The translations under genes were made by a program, and so were the position numbers. Under the pieces are notes generated by a model. The model searched no databases. It saw nothing but the letters and a program-made list of their open reading frames with translations, and was not told the DNA's origin. From Capilliphycus robustus (GTDB lineage: Bacteria; Cyanobacteriota; Cyanobacteriia; Cyanobacteriales; Microcoleaceae), in assembly GCF_034932365.1 (NCBI RefSeq), contig NZ_JAYGHR010000010.1, positions 1 through 64,000 of the forward strand: a stretch of DNA of 64,000 nt, given 5' to 3'. This document shows, in pieces, positions 9,336 to 18,545 of the stretch. How positions within the stretch are numbered: the first letter of the stretch is position 1; every line of letters begins with the position of its first letter.

Positions 9336-9580
9336 AATTTGGCTCTCCTAATTCAATTGATTGATGCTAAAAATGCGGTAGAATTTTAATGATCATCTGG
9401 CATTATAGGGAGTCTTTTGCCTAAAGTAGAGTTTTGTTGAAATAATTAACATAGACGTTAAAATTTGCAACAAACTCAGGTCGGATTGGAAAAATATTTC
9501 ATCTGACTTCCGATAGATTCATCAAGATCGCAATAATGATTTGAGTTTAGAATTAAACCACAAAGGACTCAGGTAGAGAA

Positions 9581-10213
9581 ATGCGCGTTAAAATTTGTGG
9601 AATTACGAAACCGGATCAGGGAAAAGCGATCACCGAGTTGGGGGCGACGACACTGGGATTTATTTGTGTTCCGAGTTCACCTCGGTTTATTACTCCCCAA
9701 GACATTCAAGCTGTTATTCAAGTGTTACCAAAAACCGTTGAACGGATCGGAGTATTTGCCAATGCGAGTTTAGATGAAATTCGTCAAACTCTATCTGAAG
9801 CCAAATTGACCGGAATTCAACTACATGGTAACGAATCTCTAGAATTTTGCGATCGCTTGCGTCAATTCTTTCCTGATTTAGAAATCATTAAAGCCATTCG
9901 AGTCAAAACACCAGAAGCCTTAGATTTGGCGGAAACTTATATTCATCACGTTGATACCTTACTCTTAGATGCCTATCATCCTCAACAACTCGGCGGAACA
10001 GGTCACACGTTAGATTGGCATAGTTTACAACAATTTCGTCCGGCTTGTGCGTGGTTATTAGCTGGAGGTTTAACGCCAGAGAATGTATTAGAAGCGTTAA
10101 CGTTATTAAAACCCGATGGCATTGATTTATCGAGTGGTGTTGAATGTTCTCCGGGTGATAAAGATTTAACTAAAGTTGCTCAATTATTTCAAGTGTTATC
10201 GCTATCTGTCTGA
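9581..10213 (+). CDS. trpF: phosphoribosylanthranilate isomerase
   Basis: Third step of tryptophan synthesis: Amadori rearrangement of phosphoribosylanthranilate in the cytosol. A 210-residue TIM barrel of normal length. The N-terminal MRVKICGI carries the catalytic cysteine (Cys6), LLLDAY carries the catalytic aspartate (Asp130), and GGTG (138-141) and the LAGGLTPENV segment bind phosphate. It starts at an ATG after a GGTAGAGA sequence and stands alone, as trp genes usually do in cyanobacteria. Its stop is 3 bases from the stop of the converging truncated toxin gene. Confidence 0.97.
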   Translation: MRVKICGITKPDQGKAITELGATTLGFICVPSSPRFITPQDIQAVIQVLPKTVERIGVFANASLDEIRQTLSEAKLTGIQLHGNESLEFCDRLRQFFPDLEIIKAIRVKTPEALDLAETYIHHVDTLLLDAYHPQQLGGTGHTLDWHSLQQFRPACAWLLAGGLTPENVLEALTLLKPDGIDLSSGVECSPGDKDLTKVAQLFQVLSLSV

Positions 10214-10216
10214 TCA

Positions 10217-10405
10217 TTAATTAATCATTCTCATTTCGGTGTTCAGCCAGATTTTAGCCAAGTCGTCATCCATTCCATCATTAATTTCTTGAACAACTCC
10301 CGTAGGAATAACTATCTGATCACATATCTGTGAAAGTAAACCAATCTGAGAAATTTTTGCTAAAACAATTAGAGGGGAAGCATTAATCACCCATTTTCTA
10401 GTCAC
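10217..10405 (-). pseudogene. truncated DUF3368-type PIN-like toxin
   Basis: A 62-residue protein beginning MTRKWVINASPLIVLAKI, which matches the N-terminus of the DUF3368 PIN-like family. Family members are about 150-160 residues, so only the first third remains; the later acidic residues of the PIN active site are absent. The end lies 3 bases from the trpF stop, so the rest was probably lost by deletion. It overlaps the upstream UPF0175 antitoxin gene by 8 bases, the normal arrangement of this pair. Very likely non-functional as a nuclease. Confidence 0.7.
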
Positions 10406-10652
10406 GGGTTAATTCCTCAGCCAGTTCATCAGGGGTGACTTGAAATGGAGAGACATCATAACGGGAAAGAGCGGTGAGAAATTCATAACGACTTATACCT
10501 GCGATCTCTGACGCCTTTGACTGAGAAATTTTCCCCAGTTCATACCATTTTACAACCGCAGCTAAACGCATTTCCTGAGCAAACTCTTGGGGGCTAATTC
10601 GCAGGGCTGAGAAAGCACTTTCAGGAAGATCGATCTGAATCTGAATGCTCAT
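10398..10652 (-). CDS. UPF0175 family antitoxin
   Basis: An 84-residue UPF0175 protein: the ISPQEFAQEMRLAAVVKWYELGKISQSKASEIAGISRYEFL segment is the family core and contains a helix-turn-helix-like AIGSISQSKASEIAGIS-type stretch that probably binds DNA and represses its own operon. It is first in a two-gene unit with the DUF3368 remnant. Full length for the family, ATG start. With the toxin partner truncated, this gene may be a neutral relic or an orphan antitoxin. Confidence 0.8.
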   Translation of the reverse strand: MSIQIQIDLPESAFSALRISPQEFAQEMRLAAVVKWYELGKISQSKASEIAGISRYEFLTALSRYDVSPFQVTPDELAEELTRD

Positions 10653-10698
10653 AATAAAATTGTTGATCGGGTCTACCTTTTAAAGTAGCATTGATTGT

Positions 10699-10737
10699 CA
10701 ACTTTGTAAGGGCGCTGAATGCCCGCGCCCTAAGTTG
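10699..10737. repeat. long inverted repeat between antitoxin and symporter genes
   Basis: AGGGCGC (10709-10715) pairs with GCGCCCT (10725-10731), flanked by a weaker CAACTTT/TAAGTTG pairing (10699-10737). It begins directly after the stop of the minus-strand symporter gene. There is no T-run, so it may be a transcript-end stabiliser or a dispersed palindrome rather than a classic terminator. Confidence 0.5.
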
Positions 10738-10738
10738 T

Positions 10739-12430
10739 CTAATCCAAATAGTCTTCTCCGACTTCTTCAATGGCCGGCGGTTCATCACCAGGACTTCTTA
10801 ACTCCTCAACCAACCGTTGAACCGACTCAGGTGGTGGTGGAGTAACGCGAGAAACCCCAAACGTAACAATCAAGTTAAGCATCATCCCTAACGTTCCAAT
10901 TCCCTCAGCCGAAACCCCAAAAAACCAGGGTTCCATATTGTAGAATTTCACCCCAAGAATATAATACATCGTGAAGGCTAAACCGACAATCATTCCCGCA
11001 ATTGCACCTTCTCGGTTGGTGCGTTTATCGAACACTCCAAGAATAATCACAGGGAAGAAACTTGCAGCCGCTAACCCAAATGCAAACGCCACAACTTCCG
11101 CAACAAATCCTGGGGGATTAATCCCAAAATAACCTGCAATGGCGATCGCAAAACCGACCATAATTCGGCCTACCATTACCCGCAAAGATTCCGATGCTCC
11201 GGGGTTAATCATGCGATAATAAACATCGTGAGCGACTGAACTCGAAATAACGAGTAATAAACCCGAAGCCGTTGATAAAGCCGCAGCGAGTCCTCCTGCT
11301 GCTACTAATGCCACAACCCAAGGGGCTAATTTTGCGACTTCTGGAGTCGAAAGAACGATAATATCACGGTCAATTTTGATTTCGTTAGTTTCAGGATCAG
11401 GAGTGAGTTGAAAGCGTCCGTCGTTGTTCTGATCTTCAAACCCTAAAAGTCCGGTTTTTTCCCATTTATTCACCCAATCTAACTGACGAACTTGTTCAAT
11501 GGGTTGGTCATGTAACGTGCTAATTAAGTTGTAACGAGCGAAAGCAGCGAGTGCAGGTGCAGTCGTGTATAATAGAGCAATAAACAACAACGCCCAACCC
11601 GCAGAATATCGAGCCGCACGCACATCAGGAACCGTATAAAACCGAACGATAACATGAGGTAAACCTGCTGTTCCGACCATTAAAGCAATGGTGATAAACA
11701 GCACATCTAACATAGATTTATTCACAAACGGTTGGGTATATTCTTGAAACCCTAAATCCGTTTGAATTTGATTCAGTTTGGGGAGAATATCACTAAAAGG
11801 TAAACTGAGTTGTGGAATCGGATTTCCGGTTAGCAGTAGGGAAATAGCGATTGCGGGAATTAAAAAGGCAAAAATTAACACACAATATTGAGCAACTTGT
11901 GTCCAAGTGATGCCTTTCATGCCCCCTAAAACGGCAAAAAATCCCACAATCACCATGCCAATCACAACACCTGTTTCGATGTTAACTTGGAGGAAACGAC
12001 TAAAGACAATTCCCACCCCTCGCATTTGTCCAGCGACGTAGGTTAAAGAGACAAAAATTGCCGCAAAAACTGCCACTAAACGAGCTATATTTGAATAATA
12101 GCGATCGCCCACAAAATCAGGAACCGTGTACTTACCAAACTTGCGTAAATAAGGCGCCAAAAGCAACGCTAACAACACATAACCGCCCGTCCATCCCATC
12201 AAATAAATGGAACCATCGTATCCCAAAAAAGAGATTAATCCCGCCATCGAAATAAACGAAGCCGCAGACATCCAATCCGCCGCAGTTGCGGCACCATTAG
12301 CGAGGGCAGGAATGCCTTGTCCAGCCACATAAAATCCTTTACTATCTCGAACTCTCGAACTCCAACCAATATAGAGATAGAGAATAAACGAGATCAACAC
12401 TAAAATAGTCGTCCAAACTTCTACTGACAT
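10739..12430 (-). CDS. sodium:solute symporter (SSS family), large subunit
   Basis: Membrane transporter of 563 residues with about 13 hydrophobic helices, in the SSS family (acetate permease ActP/VC_2705-like branch). Recognisable segments are GFYVAGQGIPALANGAATAADWMSAASF near the N-terminus, GMKGITWTQVAQY and AGGLAAALSTASGLLLV in the core. It uses a sodium gradient to import a small organic solute; acetate or another carboxylate is the usual guess for the branch, but the sequence does not show the substrate. A hydrophilic insert between helices (around residues 320-365) contains DQNNDGRFQ, which looks like a calcium-binding EF-type loop. The stop of the small-subunit gene is 3 bases upstream, so both are co-transcribed. 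Confidence 0.9.
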   Translation of the reverse strand: MSVEVWTTILVLISFILYLYIGWSSRVRDSKGFYVAGQGIPALANGAATAADWMSAASFISMAGLISFLGYDGSIYLMGWTGGYVLLALLLAPYLRKFGKYTVPDFVGDRYYSNIARLVAVFAAIFVSLTYVAGQMRGVGIVFSRFLQVNIETGVVIGMVIVGFFAVLGGMKGITWTQVAQYCVLIFAFLIPAIAISLLLTGNPIPQLSLPFSDILPKLNQIQTDLGFQEYTQPFVNKSMLDVLFITIALMVGTAGLPHVIVRFYTVPDVRAARYSAGWALLFIALLYTTAPALAAFARYNLISTLHDQPIEQVRQLDWVNKWEKTGLLGFEDQNNDGRFQLTPDPETNEIKIDRDIIVLSTPEVAKLAPWVVALVAAGGLAAALSTASGLLLVISSSVAHDVYYRMINPGASESLRVMVGRIMVGFAIAIAGYFGINPPGFVAEVVAFAFGLAAASFFPVIILGVFDKRTNREGAIAGMIVGLAFTMYYILGVKFYNMEPWFFGVSAEGIGTLGMMLNLIVTFGVSRVTPPPPESVQRLVEELRSPGDEPPAIEEVGEDYLD

Positions 12431-12433
12431 GAT

Positions 12434-12703
12434 TTAATCTCTCCGTTTAATATCGTATTTGCGATCCAGTTTATCCATCTGATGGGCATAGACAAAAATC
12501 AGAATAACGAACACATAAATTGATCCTTGTTGGGCAAACCAAAAGCCTAACGGGACGTTACCGAGAGAAATATTATTCAAGACAGGAACCAGAATAATTC
12601 CGCATCCTAAAGAAACAAATGCCCAAATAATCAGGAGAGTGATAATTAATTTGATATTGGCACGCCAGTAGGCTTGATGCCGTTCTTGAGAGTTGGGATT
12701 CAT
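12434..12703 (-). CDS. DUF4212 small subunit of the sodium/solute symporter
   Basis: An 89-residue protein with two membrane helices (around IITLLIIWAFVSLGCGIILVP and GSIYVFVILIFVYA). DUF4212 proteins accompany SSS transporters of this branch and are thought to form part of the complex. I place the start at the ATG 12703 (MNPNSQERHQAYWRAN), which matches the family's N-terminus; a longer frame would need a TTG at 12745. It directly precedes the large subunit, separated by 3 bases. Confidence 0.85.
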   Translation of the reverse strand: MNPNSQERHQAYWRANIKLIITLLIIWAFVSLGCGIILVPVLNNISLGNVPLGFWFAQQGSIYVFVILIFVYAHQMDKLDRKYDIKRRD

Positions 12704-12852
12704 GATATTTTGAGAGGTGAAAAGACTAACTATACTTTCACTCAAAGTTGAATATTTTGCTATTATTAATCAAAAGGTAGATCCTTAGACAAAATATTAT
12801 AAAAGTTAATCAAATTCAGTTTTTCTAACAAGGCAATAGGCACCAGAAGAAA

Positions 12853-12878
12853 CCCCAGCCATAAACGGATGGGGTCGT
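12853..12878 (-). terminator. possible terminator after ilvD
   Basis: On the minus strand ACCCCA and TGGGGT form a 6-bp stem around a 12-base loop, followed by TTTCTT. It lies about 40 bases after the ilvD stop and before the symporter operon. The tail is short, so termination is only suggested. Confidence 0.4.
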
Positions 12879-12915
12879 TGATCACTGAGAAATCTCAAAG
12901 CACCCTAAACATTAA

Positions 12916-14598
12916 CTAACAGTCTAAATCCGTCACTGCCCCAACACTACTCGAAGACACCAACTTCGCGTATTTCGCTAAAACCCCTTTCGAGTAACGA
13001 GGTTGAGGCGGTTGCCATTTTTGACGACGTTCTTCTAACTCCTGATCCGAAATATTCAACTGCAATAACCGTTGTGAAGCATCAATAGTAATACTATCGC
13101 CTTCTTGCACCAAGGCAATTGTACCGCCAACAGCCGCTTCAGGGGCGACATGACCGACCACTAAGCCATAGGTACCACCCGAAAACCGTCCATCGGTAAT
13201 CAAACCCACAGCATCGCCTAACCCCGCCCCAATAATCGCAGAAGTCGGCGCCAACATTTCCCGCATTCCGGGGCCACCTTTCGGGCCTTCATAGCGGACA
13301 ACCAGAACATCTCCGGCGTGAATTTCACCCGCTAAAATCCGTTCTAAACATTCTTCTTCCGAGTCAAACACCCGGGCGGGGCCAGTCATTTGCGGTTTTT
13401 TGACGCCTGTAATTTTAGCAACACTGCCTTCTGGGGCGAGATTTCCCTTGAGAATGGCTAAATGTCCTTGCTTATAAAGGGGATTATCCCAGGGTCGAAT
13501 TACCTGTTGATCAGGGGACGGTTGAGACGGAATATCAGCCAACTGTTCCGCAACCGTTTTTCCGGTAATGGTTAAAGCATCACCATGAATTAAACCCTGT
13601 TCAAGCAACATTTTCATAATCACCGGAACGCCCCCCGCTTTATGAAAATCTGTGGTAACAAATCGCCCACTGGGTTTAAGATCACATAAGACCGGAACCC
13701 GACCCCGAATCGTTTCAAAATCATCAATTGTCAGTTCCACACCTGCCGCATGAGCGATCGCTAATAAATGCAGGACAGAGTTCGTCGAACCGCCAACCGC
13801 CATAATCACCGCGATCGCATTTTCAAACGCCTTGCGGGTGAGAATTTGCCGAGGTAAGATGCGTTGATGAATCGCTTCGCGCAAGACAAAGCCAGATTTT
13901 TCCGTACTGTCAGCTTTTTCCGCATCTTCTGCCGCCATCGTCGAGGAATACATCAGACTCATTCCCATCGCTTCAAAGGCGGAAGACATGGTATTTGCGG
14001 TGAACATTCCCCCACAGGAACCCGAACCCGGACAAGCCTTGCGTTCGACTTGCAGCAAACGATCATCGTTAATTTTCCCAGCGCTGTGTTCACCAACAGC
14101 TTCAAACGCACTGACAACAGTTAAATCACAACCGTCTAAATTCCCCGGTTTAATCGTACCGCCATAGACAAAAATCGCCGGAATATTCATGCGAGCGATC
14201 GCAATCATCGCCCCTGGCATATTTTTATCACAGCCGCCAATCGCCAGAACCCCATCCATACTTTGGCCGTTACAAGCCGTTTCAATGGCATCTGCAATCA
14301 CTTCCCGGGAAACCAGAGAATATTTCATCCCTTCGGTTCCCATCGCGATCCCATCACTAACGGTAATTGTCCCAAACATTTGGGGCATCGCCCCCGCCTG
14401 TTTTAAAGCGGCTTCCGCCCTTAACGCCAAATCATTCAATCCAACGTTACAGGGAGTAATCGTACTGTAACCATTGGCAATGCCGACAATCGGCTTATCA
14501 AAGTCTTCATCCCCAAACCCCACAGCCCGTAACATCGCCCGGTTCGGCGTGCGTTTCGAGCCTTGGGTGATGGCTTGACTTCTGAAGTTATCTGACAT
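12916..14598 (-). CDS. ilvD: dihydroxy-acid dehydratase
   Basis: Dehydrates dihydroxy acids to 2-keto acids in valine, leucine and isoleucine synthesis. The protein has 560 residues from the ATG at 14598, where an AGGAG lies 6 bases upstream; the longer frame would begin at TTG 14616 and would include that ribosome site, so it is rejected. Iron-sulphur ligands are Cys50, Cys123 (GGCDKNMPGAM) and Cys195 (CPGSGSCGGMF), the pattern of the [2Fe-2S] class, which is less oxygen-sensitive and suits an oxygen-producing cell. The C-terminal SGGTYGLVVGHVAPEA segment is also typical. Single gene. Confidence 0.97.
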   Translation of the reverse strand: MSDNFRSQAITQGSKRTPNRAMLRAVGFGDEDFDKPIVGIANGYSTITPCNVGLNDLALRAEAALKQAGAMPQMFGTITVSDGIAMGTEGMKYSLVSREVIADAIETACNGQSMDGVLAIGGCDKNMPGAMIAIARMNIPAIFVYGGTIKPGNLDGCDLTVVSAFEAVGEHSAGKINDDRLLQVERKACPGSGSCGGMFTANTMSSAFEAMGMSLMYSSTMAAEDAEKADSTEKSGFVLREAIHQRILPRQILTRKAFENAIAVIMAVGGSTNSVLHLLAIAHAAGVELTIDDFETIRGRVPVLCDLKPSGRFVTTDFHKAGGVPVIMKMLLEQGLIHGDALTITGKTVAEQLADIPSQPSPDQQVIRPWDNPLYKQGHLAILKGNLAPEGSVAKITGVKKPQMTGPARVFDSEEECLERILAGEIHAGDVLVVRYEGPKGGPGMREMLAPTSAIIGAGLGDAVGLITDGRFSGGTYGLVVGHVAPEAAVGGTIALVQEGDSITIDASQRLLQLNISDQELEERRQKWQPPQPRYSKGVLAKYAKLVSSSSVGAVTDLDC

Positions 14599-14940
14599 GA
14601 GTCTCTCCTGTCTCAAAGTTTAATGGTATGGTGGTCTGTTGCAAGTCAGTTAGATTCTTCCATCTTTTAGACTGTTGCGACGATCTGCCCATCGGGTTGT
14701 AGAGGTGGTATATCGCGTCTCTACCATTACCCAGTTTCCTTTCTCTGTTGTATCTATTGTCGCAGAGTGTGGGGATTTCTCATCCCTAAGTTGAGGTTGT
14801 GAAGGCACAGGTGAGAAACTATGCCAATCTGAGAGTTAAGATGGCAGTGTTTTGACGCTGAGTCTTCCATTGAATTTGGAAAGATGAAAGCTACAGCGTG
14901 AATCAGAAGAGTTAATCAAAAATTAGTTGAGGTAAATTAT
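14599..14940. other. intergenic, divergent promoter region with a palindrome
   Basis: 342 bases between divergent ilvD and the first pentapeptide gene. Bases 14699-14704 (GTAGAG) and 14719-14724 (CTCTAC) form the ends of an imperfect palindrome of the GTAGAGACGCGAT type common in cyanobacteria. No coding frame or RNA gene is recognised; both promoters must lie here but I cannot place them. Confidence 0.5.
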
Positions 14941-15774
14941 ATGCAAGTTGATGAACTTTTGGAGCGATATGAAGCAGGTGAACGGATGTTTCGAGCCGTT
15001 AACCTGATTGGAGTAGATTTAGGAGGTGTTGATCTCAGTGAAGCGGTTTTAGTACGAGCGAACTTGCAAGATACAAACTTCATTAATGCTAACCTCACCC
15101 AAGTTAATTTTCGCGAAGCCAAACTGATGGGCGTTGATCTCAGCGACGCCAACTTAATGGAAGCTAACTTAATTGGCGCTAACCTGACTGAAGCTAAATT
15201 TGATCGGGCTAACCTGATGGGATCAAATCTTCGAGGTTCATCGTCTAAATTAGTCAGTCTCGCTCAAGCCAATCTCACCGATGCTAACCTGACTGAAGCC
15301 AATTTAGCCGAAGCGAATTTTGTTAAAGCGAATCTAACTAATGCTACCCTGATTCGCACTAATTTAATGAAAGCAAACCTGACGGGTGCTATTCTAGAAG
15401 GAGCAAATCTGACTAACGTCATTCTCCGAGAGTCTATCTTAGAAAAAGCAAACCTGATTAATGCTATTCTCAGTGGTGCATTATTAATTGGTGCCAACTT
15501 CAGTGAAGCCGATATGAGTCGAGTTACAATGATTGGGGCTGATTTGAGTGAAGCGAACTTGAGTGGCGTTAATTTACGAGCAGCTAATGTGAGTTGGACA
15601 ACCCTGCGAGGCGCTAACCTCAGCCGAGCGCGACTCTACCGCACAAAACTGAGTTGGTCAAACCTGAGCGGTGCTAATCTGATGGAAGCGGTACTGCTTG
15701 ATACTCGTCTTGATCGAGCGAACTTACGAGATGCAGACATTCGAGGAGCAATTTTACCGGATCGACGCGAGTAG
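14941..15774 (+). CDS. pentapeptide-repeat protein
   Basis: A 277-residue protein made almost entirely of A(N/D)LxX pentapeptide repeats from about residue 17 onward, predicted to fold as a right-handed quadrilateral beta-helix. There is no signal peptide or membrane helix. The first 25 residues (ELLERYEAGERMFRAVNLIG) closely resemble those of the next gene, so the two are paralogues. Role unknown; cyanobacteria carry many such proteins and most have no assigned function. The gyrase-binding roles of MfpA/Qnr cannot be claimed from repeats alone. Confidence 0.85.
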   Translation: MQVDELLERYEAGERMFRAVNLIGVDLGGVDLSEAVLVRANLQDTNFINANLTQVNFREAKLMGVDLSDANLMEANLIGANLTEAKFDRANLMGSNLRGSSSKLVSLAQANLTDANLTEANLAEANFVKANLTNATLIRTNLMKANLTGAILEGANLTNVILRESILEKANLINAILSGALLIGANFSEADMSRVTMIGADLSEANLSGVNLRAANVSWTTLRGANLSRARLYRTKLSWSNLSGANLMEAVLLDTRLDRANLRDADIRGAILPDRRE

Positions 15775-15857
15775 ATCAATATGTCAAATTGTAACGAATC
15801 TGAGTAACTTCCCCAGTGTAGCGTGCCACAATTGAACTAAAAGCTGGAGGCTCCCTG

Positions 15858-16874
15858 ATGGAGATTAAAGAACTTTTAAAACGTTACACGACTGGAGAAC
15901 GAGATTTCAGAAAAATTAACCTGATTGGCGCGAGTTTAATTCATGCTAATTTACCTGGGGTTAACTTTGCTGAAGCTTCCCTTGCTGGAGCAAATCTCAG
16001 CCGCACCATACTCAATGAAAGTAATCTCAGTAATGCCTTTCTATACGCTAGTAATCTCAGCTATATTCAACTTGGAAAAGGACAATTAATCAATGCTGAT
16101 ATGACGAAAGCTAACCTCGAAGGTGCCTTTTTAGTGAAGTCAGATTTGCAGGGCGTTAAACTCAGTGGAGCCGTTTTGCGAGGGGTGAATTTACGTTCAG
16201 CGAACCTGACTGGGGTAAATTTATGTGGGGCGAATTTAAGTGGTGTTAATTTACGTTCAGCTAATCTTACAGGTGCAAACCTCTGTTGGGCGAATCTCAG
16301 TTATGCTCGTTTAAATAGTGCTAAACTTGACGAAACTCGTCTCACTGGAATTAACCTCAACCATGCTCATTTAGTCGAGGTAGATTTGTCAAGACAGGAT
16401 CTAAACGGTGTTAATTTTACTCAGGCGAACCTCAAAAAAGCGAACTTGCAAGAAACTGATCTCACCGCAGCCAATTTTCATCTCGCCCAAATGACACAAG
16501 CAAACCTGAAAAAAGCGACTCTACATGGCGCGAACTTAACTCAAGCTATTTTACAACAATCCAATCTGACTGAAGCGGTTTTGCTGAAAGTTGATCTATC
16601 TGAAGCTGATTTAATTCAAGCTGATTTAAGGGGAGCAAATTTGAATCTTTCAACTCTAGCAGGTGCGAACTTAACGAGCGCCAATCTACAAAATTCTTAT
16701 CTCTGGAAAGCTGATTTACGCGGTGCAAATTTATCCGGTGCTGACTTACAAGGTGCGAGTTTACGAGGTGCAAATGTTGACGGTGCAAATCTGGATGGTG
16801 CCATTTTAACAAACACCATTATGCCCGATGGTTCCACTTGTGATCAAGCCGCGCATTTGTGTCTTTGTTCTTAA
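15858..16874 (+). CDS. pentapeptide-repeat protein
   Basis: 338 residues. The N-terminal ELLKRYTTGERDFRKINLIG matches the previous gene, and the remainder is a continuous pentapeptide-repeat array of ANLxX units, with a short cysteine-containing tail (CDQAAHLCLCS). A GGAGG ribosome site precedes the ATG. It lies 83 bases after the first paralogue on the same strand, so a tandem duplication followed by divergence in repeat number is likely. Function unknown. Confidence 0.85.
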   Translation: MEIKELLKRYTTGERDFRKINLIGASLIHANLPGVNFAEASLAGANLSRTILNESNLSNAFLYASNLSYIQLGKGQLINADMTKANLEGAFLVKSDLQGVKLSGAVLRGVNLRSANLTGVNLCGANLSGVNLRSANLTGANLCWANLSYARLNSAKLDETRLTGINLNHAHLVEVDLSRQDLNGVNFTQANLKKANLQETDLTAANFHLAQMTQANLKKATLHGANLTQAILQQSNLTEAVLLKVDLSEADLIQADLRGANLNLSTLAGANLTSANLQNSYLWKADLRGANLSGADLQGASLRGANVDGANLDGAILTNTIMPDGSTCDQAAHLCLCS

Positions 16875-16904
16875 AAAGATTATCCTCAAGTCTTCGTAAA
16901 ACTC

Positions 16905-17804
16905 ATGCCTTATTTAACCGATACCGAACAAATTAAAGCCGTTATTAATCAACTGTCTTCTGCTCAAATTTTGTGGATTGATACAGAAGTTGCAGATTAT
17001 AAAAGTCAACCTCGGTTATCTCTGATTCAAGTTTTAACAACAGTCAATGATCAAACAGACGATCACTTCTACCTCTTAGATGTTTTAGACAAAACGGAAT
17101 TAATCAGTCATTTTATTGATGTGATTATGATCAATCCCGCCATTGAAAAAGTCTTTCATAATGCCAACTATGATCTAAAACTTTTAGGAAAAAAACAGGC
17201 TAAAACTGTCACCTGCACCCTAGAAATAGCCAAAAAAATCCCCTATTATTTACTTCCCGTTCCCAACTATCAACTGAAAACCTTAGCAACAACATTAGGC
17301 AACTTTAGCAATATTGATAAACAAGAACAAAGCAGCGATTGGGGACAACGGCCTCTCAGCAAAAAGCAACTTGAATATGCTAAAATGGATTTAGTCTATT
17401 TAGCTAATATTCATCAACATTTGCTCCAACTGCAAGCCAAATCTTCACCCGATCCCACAACAGAAAACCTCGATACACTCGCCACTCGTTATCAAGAAAT
17501 CGCCGAACAATGGAAACTCTTCGACTCAGAAATCACTCACATTCAAGAGCGTCTCAAACAAGCAATGAAAACTCAACAAATTTCAGAAACAGATAGCTTT
17601 AAACTCACCAGTTCCCAACGCAAAACCCTAAAAACTTCCTTGACTGAACTCTCCCAATTGATTCAAACTCAAAACCTAGATTTTGATTTCCCTATTACCC
17701 TAACTCAAGACTTACAAAAACAACTCGGAAAAACCCTAGAACAACTTCCAACCCAAGAACAACAAACAACCATTTGGCGTCTGATTCCCAAATCAAAAGA
17801 ATAA
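16905..17804 (+). CDS. RNase D-like 3'-5' exonuclease (DEDDy)
   Basis: 299 residues. The DEDDy exonuclease motifs are visible: Asp26 and Glu28 in WIDTEVADY, Asp90 in FHNANYDLKLL, and Tyr158/Asp162 in YAKMDLVYL. The residues after about 190 form a glutamine-rich helical extension rather than a clear HRDC domain. It probably trims RNA 3' ends in the cytosol; a DNA exonuclease role cannot be excluded. It starts 30 bases after the second pentapeptide gene and may share its transcript. A copy of the dyad repeat found at 28651-29047 follows its stop. Confidence 0.85.
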   Translation: MPYLTDTEQIKAVINQLSSAQILWIDTEVADYKSQPRLSLIQVLTTVNDQTDDHFYLLDVLDKTELISHFIDVIMINPAIEKVFHNANYDLKLLGKKQAKTVTCTLEIAKKIPYYLLPVPNYQLKTLATTLGNFSNIDKQEQSSDWGQRPLSKKQLEYAKMDLVYLANIHQHLLQLQAKSSPDPTTENLDTLATRYQEIAEQWKLFDSEITHIQERLKQAMKTQQISETDSFKLTSSQRKTLKTSLTELSQLIQTQNLDFDFPITLTQDLQKQLGKTLEQLPTQEQQTTIWRLIPKSKE

Positions 17805-17876
17805 AAACCACGCTCGACACGCTCGACACAAAGAGAAAAAAAACTTCGTGTCTTGGTGTCTTGGTGGTAAATTTCC
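17805..17876. repeat. single copy of the 68-bp dyad repeat family
   Basis: Immediately after the RNase D-like stop lies a sequence with CGCTCGACAC twice, ACAAAGA, then CTTCGTGTCTTGG and TGTCTTGGTGGT. The same words occur in the tandem array at 28651-29047, where the first unit also has GCTCGACACAAAGAAC. Both sites begin directly after a stop codon. Confidence 0.65.
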
Positions 17877-17901
17877 CGGATTTTGATGACGCAACCCCAG
17901 A

Positions 17902-18420
17902 CTAAATAGATGTCTCATGTTTAGCAGGTAATAAATAAACAATACCCGAAATCCAGGTGATAGCCACAGCCGCCCAAAACGCCACTAAACTAACAATATC
18001 CCACTCAGAAGATAGAGGCGCAATTAATAAACAAATGGCGATAATTTGAATAACCGTTTTCAGTTTTCCCCAGAGGTTCGCCCCTGATATTTTAGTTTGA
18101 TTCACCCGCCAACCTGCGATCGCTAATTCTCGTGCTAAAATCAAAAATACACCCCAAGCAGGAACTTGTCCGAGTTCAACCAAAGCCAAAAGCGGCGCCA
18201 ACACCAGTAATTTATCCACCAATGGATCAAGAAATTTCCCCAGATCAGTCACTTGGTTAAGTTTCCGCGCCAGGTAGCCATCCAGCCAGTCTGTAGAAGC
18301 GGCGACAACAAAAACCGCCAAACACACCCAGCGACTCTCTAGCGTCGGTTCATGCAAGCCATACAGGAGTATGGGAACACCCAGTAAACGAGAAAACGTG
18401 ATCCAAGTGGGTAAGTTCAT
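17902..18420 (-). CDS. pgsA: CDP-diacylglycerol--glycerol-3-phosphate 3-phosphatidyltransferase
   Basis: Makes phosphatidylglycerol phosphate at the membrane, the first committed step to phosphatidylglycerol, which photosystems need. From the ATG at 18420 the protein has 172 residues and begins MNLPTWITFSRLLGVP, the standard family start; a longer frame opens at ATG 18501 but adds 27 residues not expected. The CDP-alcohol phosphotransferase motif is complete: Asp44, Asp47-Gly48, Ala51-Arg52, Gly61, Asp65 and Asp69. Several membrane helices follow. It lies upstream of nothing obvious; the sugar transferase gene is its upstream neighbour on the same strand. Confidence 0.93.
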   Translation of the reverse strand: MNLPTWITFSRLLGVPILLYGLHEPTLESRWVCLAVFVVAASTDWLDGYLARKLNQVTDLGKFLDPLVDKLLVLAPLLALVELGQVPAWGVFLILARELAIAGWRVNQTKISGANLWGKLKTVIQIIAICLLIAPLSSEWDIVSLVAFWAAVAITWISGIVYLLPAKHETSI

Positions 18421-18545
18421 TGAAAGTATTGATTCGTTTATCGCCTCTACAATCTTAAAATCTAGCAGGAATTTCCCCGCTAGACTTGAGCCTAAAGGCA
18501 TATTTCAGAAGGTTTAAGGTAAAATTTAATAAAGTACAACCTTGA

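Noticed and set aside
15264..15497. Minus-strand frame opposite the first pentapeptide gene
   Set aside because: Repetitive mirror of the pentapeptide coding pattern; the same effect occurs at 16546-16812 and 14937-15152.
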